A DNA stretch of 5,536 nt, taken from the NCBI GenBank assembly GCA_947057875.1, contig CAMSEX010000083.1, positions 1 to 5,536 on the forward strand, given 5' to 3'. This DNA comes from an uncultured Clostridium sp. (GTDB lineage Bacteria; Bacillota; Clostridia; TANB77; CAG-508). A model generated the notes under the pieces. It was not told the DNA's origin. It ran no database searches and saw nothing but the letters and a program-made list of their open reading frames with translations. Positions 5,323-5,536 of the stretch are shown one piece after another (the stretch's first letter is position 1; each line of letters starts with the position of its first letter). Position numbers and translations under genes: made by a program.

Positions 5323-5501
5323 TTAACGTATAGAATTTTCTTTTAGCAAAGTTTTTCTATTGGTTAATAAGTTCAAACCAATTAAACTTGTATATAAATT
5401 CGATTTGCAAAGTCTGCCATTGTAAATTCCAATGATAACGTCATCACGAATGCATTCTTCTTCATCATAAATTTTGATATAATCTGGCTTAAAACCGAAT
5501 G
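5323..5501 (-). CDS. spoIIGA: SpoIIGA, sigma-E processing peptidase, C-terminal end only
   Basis: SpoIIGA is a membrane-anchored aspartic protease that removes the pro-sequence of sigma-E at the sporulation septum. Only about 58 genuine residues remain, from FGFKPDYIKIYDEE to the TAA at 5323-5325. FKPDYIKI, a short acidic turn, then DVIIGIYNGRL and a final Y-x-SLIGLNLL match the usual C-terminal pattern of the family (a KPD strand, a GI strand, then a tyrosine and a hydrophobic end). The membrane domain and catalytic aspartate are missing because the contig breaks into adapter at 5502. The assignment rests partly on position, 28 bases before sigE, as in other spore formers. Anything read beyond 5501 is artefact: the apparent start at 5535 gives the vector-like peptide MTGVQTCALPIS, and its serine codon is half adapter. 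Confidence 0.78.
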
Positions 5502-5536
5502 AGATCGGAAGAGCACACGTCTGAACTCCAGTCACC
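5502..5536 (-). other. Illumina TruSeq i7 adapter contamination, right end
   Basis: Positions 5502-5535 read AGATCGGAAGAGCACACG and on to CCAGTCAC, the standard 34-base TruSeq read-through adapter. Base 5536 (C) is the first index base and agrees with the index CTCTCGTC deduced from the left end. Together with 10-44 it forms a perfect 35-bp inverted repeat. Genuine sequence ends at 5501. Confidence 0.98.

Noticed and set aside
45..5501. CRISPR array, tRNA, riboswitch or T-box
   Set aside because: No spaced direct repeats or cloverleaf were seen, and every leader sequence with a clear promoter is only about 15-30 bases, too short for a riboswitch or T-box.
10..5536. A perfect 35-bp terminal inverted repeat, as in a transposon or linear plasmid
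   Set aside because: Both arms are TruSeq adapter plus an index base. There is no transposase, no target-site duplication and no replication gene.

Overview
The genuine part of this window (about 45-5501) is a low-GC chromosomal fragment from an endospore-forming Firmicute, most likely an uncultured Clostridia lineage. The strongest evidence is a gene for the mother-cell sporulation sigma factor pro-sigma-E, preceded by what looks like the C-terminal end of its processing protease SpoIIGA. Strong AGGAGG-type ribosome sites, near-consensus sigma-A promoters with 17-bp spacers and AT-rich codon use agree with this. Both ends (1-44 and 5502-5536) are untrimmed Illumina TruSeq adapter, so the contig is an assembly fragment. 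The perfect inverted repeat at its ends is not biological.

Layout, left to right. On the minus strand at 45-1441 lies a likely operon running from its promoter at 1463-1491: a DUF951-family gene broken by two one-base insertions (1260-1441), a DUF1653-family gene (984-1241), and serS (45-971, cut at its 3' end by the adapter). Facing away from it is a solitary plus-strand gene for a 66-residue protein (1575-1775), with its own near-perfect promoter and a 16-bp hairpin terminator. That hairpin is shared with a converging minus-strand GNAT acetyltransferase gene (1919-2311). The GNAT frame is cut by an ochre stop, but coding continues in frame to 1835.

Further right, all on the minus strand, are a divergent, archaeal-like purD (2379-3680) with its own promoter, an unrecognised 228-residue protein (3764-4450) with its own promoter, a hairpin terminator (4511-4548), sigE (4557-5294) and the spoIIGA tail (5323-5501). 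sigG, which usually follows sigE in Bacillus and Clostridium, is absent here.

The genes do not form one pathway. serS serves translation, purD (if it keeps the family function) serves purine synthesis, and spoIIGA-sigE is the sporulation cassette in which the membrane protease activates the sigma factor. No CRISPR array, transposase, phage gene, tRNA or rRNA was seen. The observations most worth following up are the doubly frameshifted DUF951 gene, in which both shifts fall at the same tetranucleotide CGGT, and the loss of hallmark residues in the PurD homologue. No clearly new system is visible.
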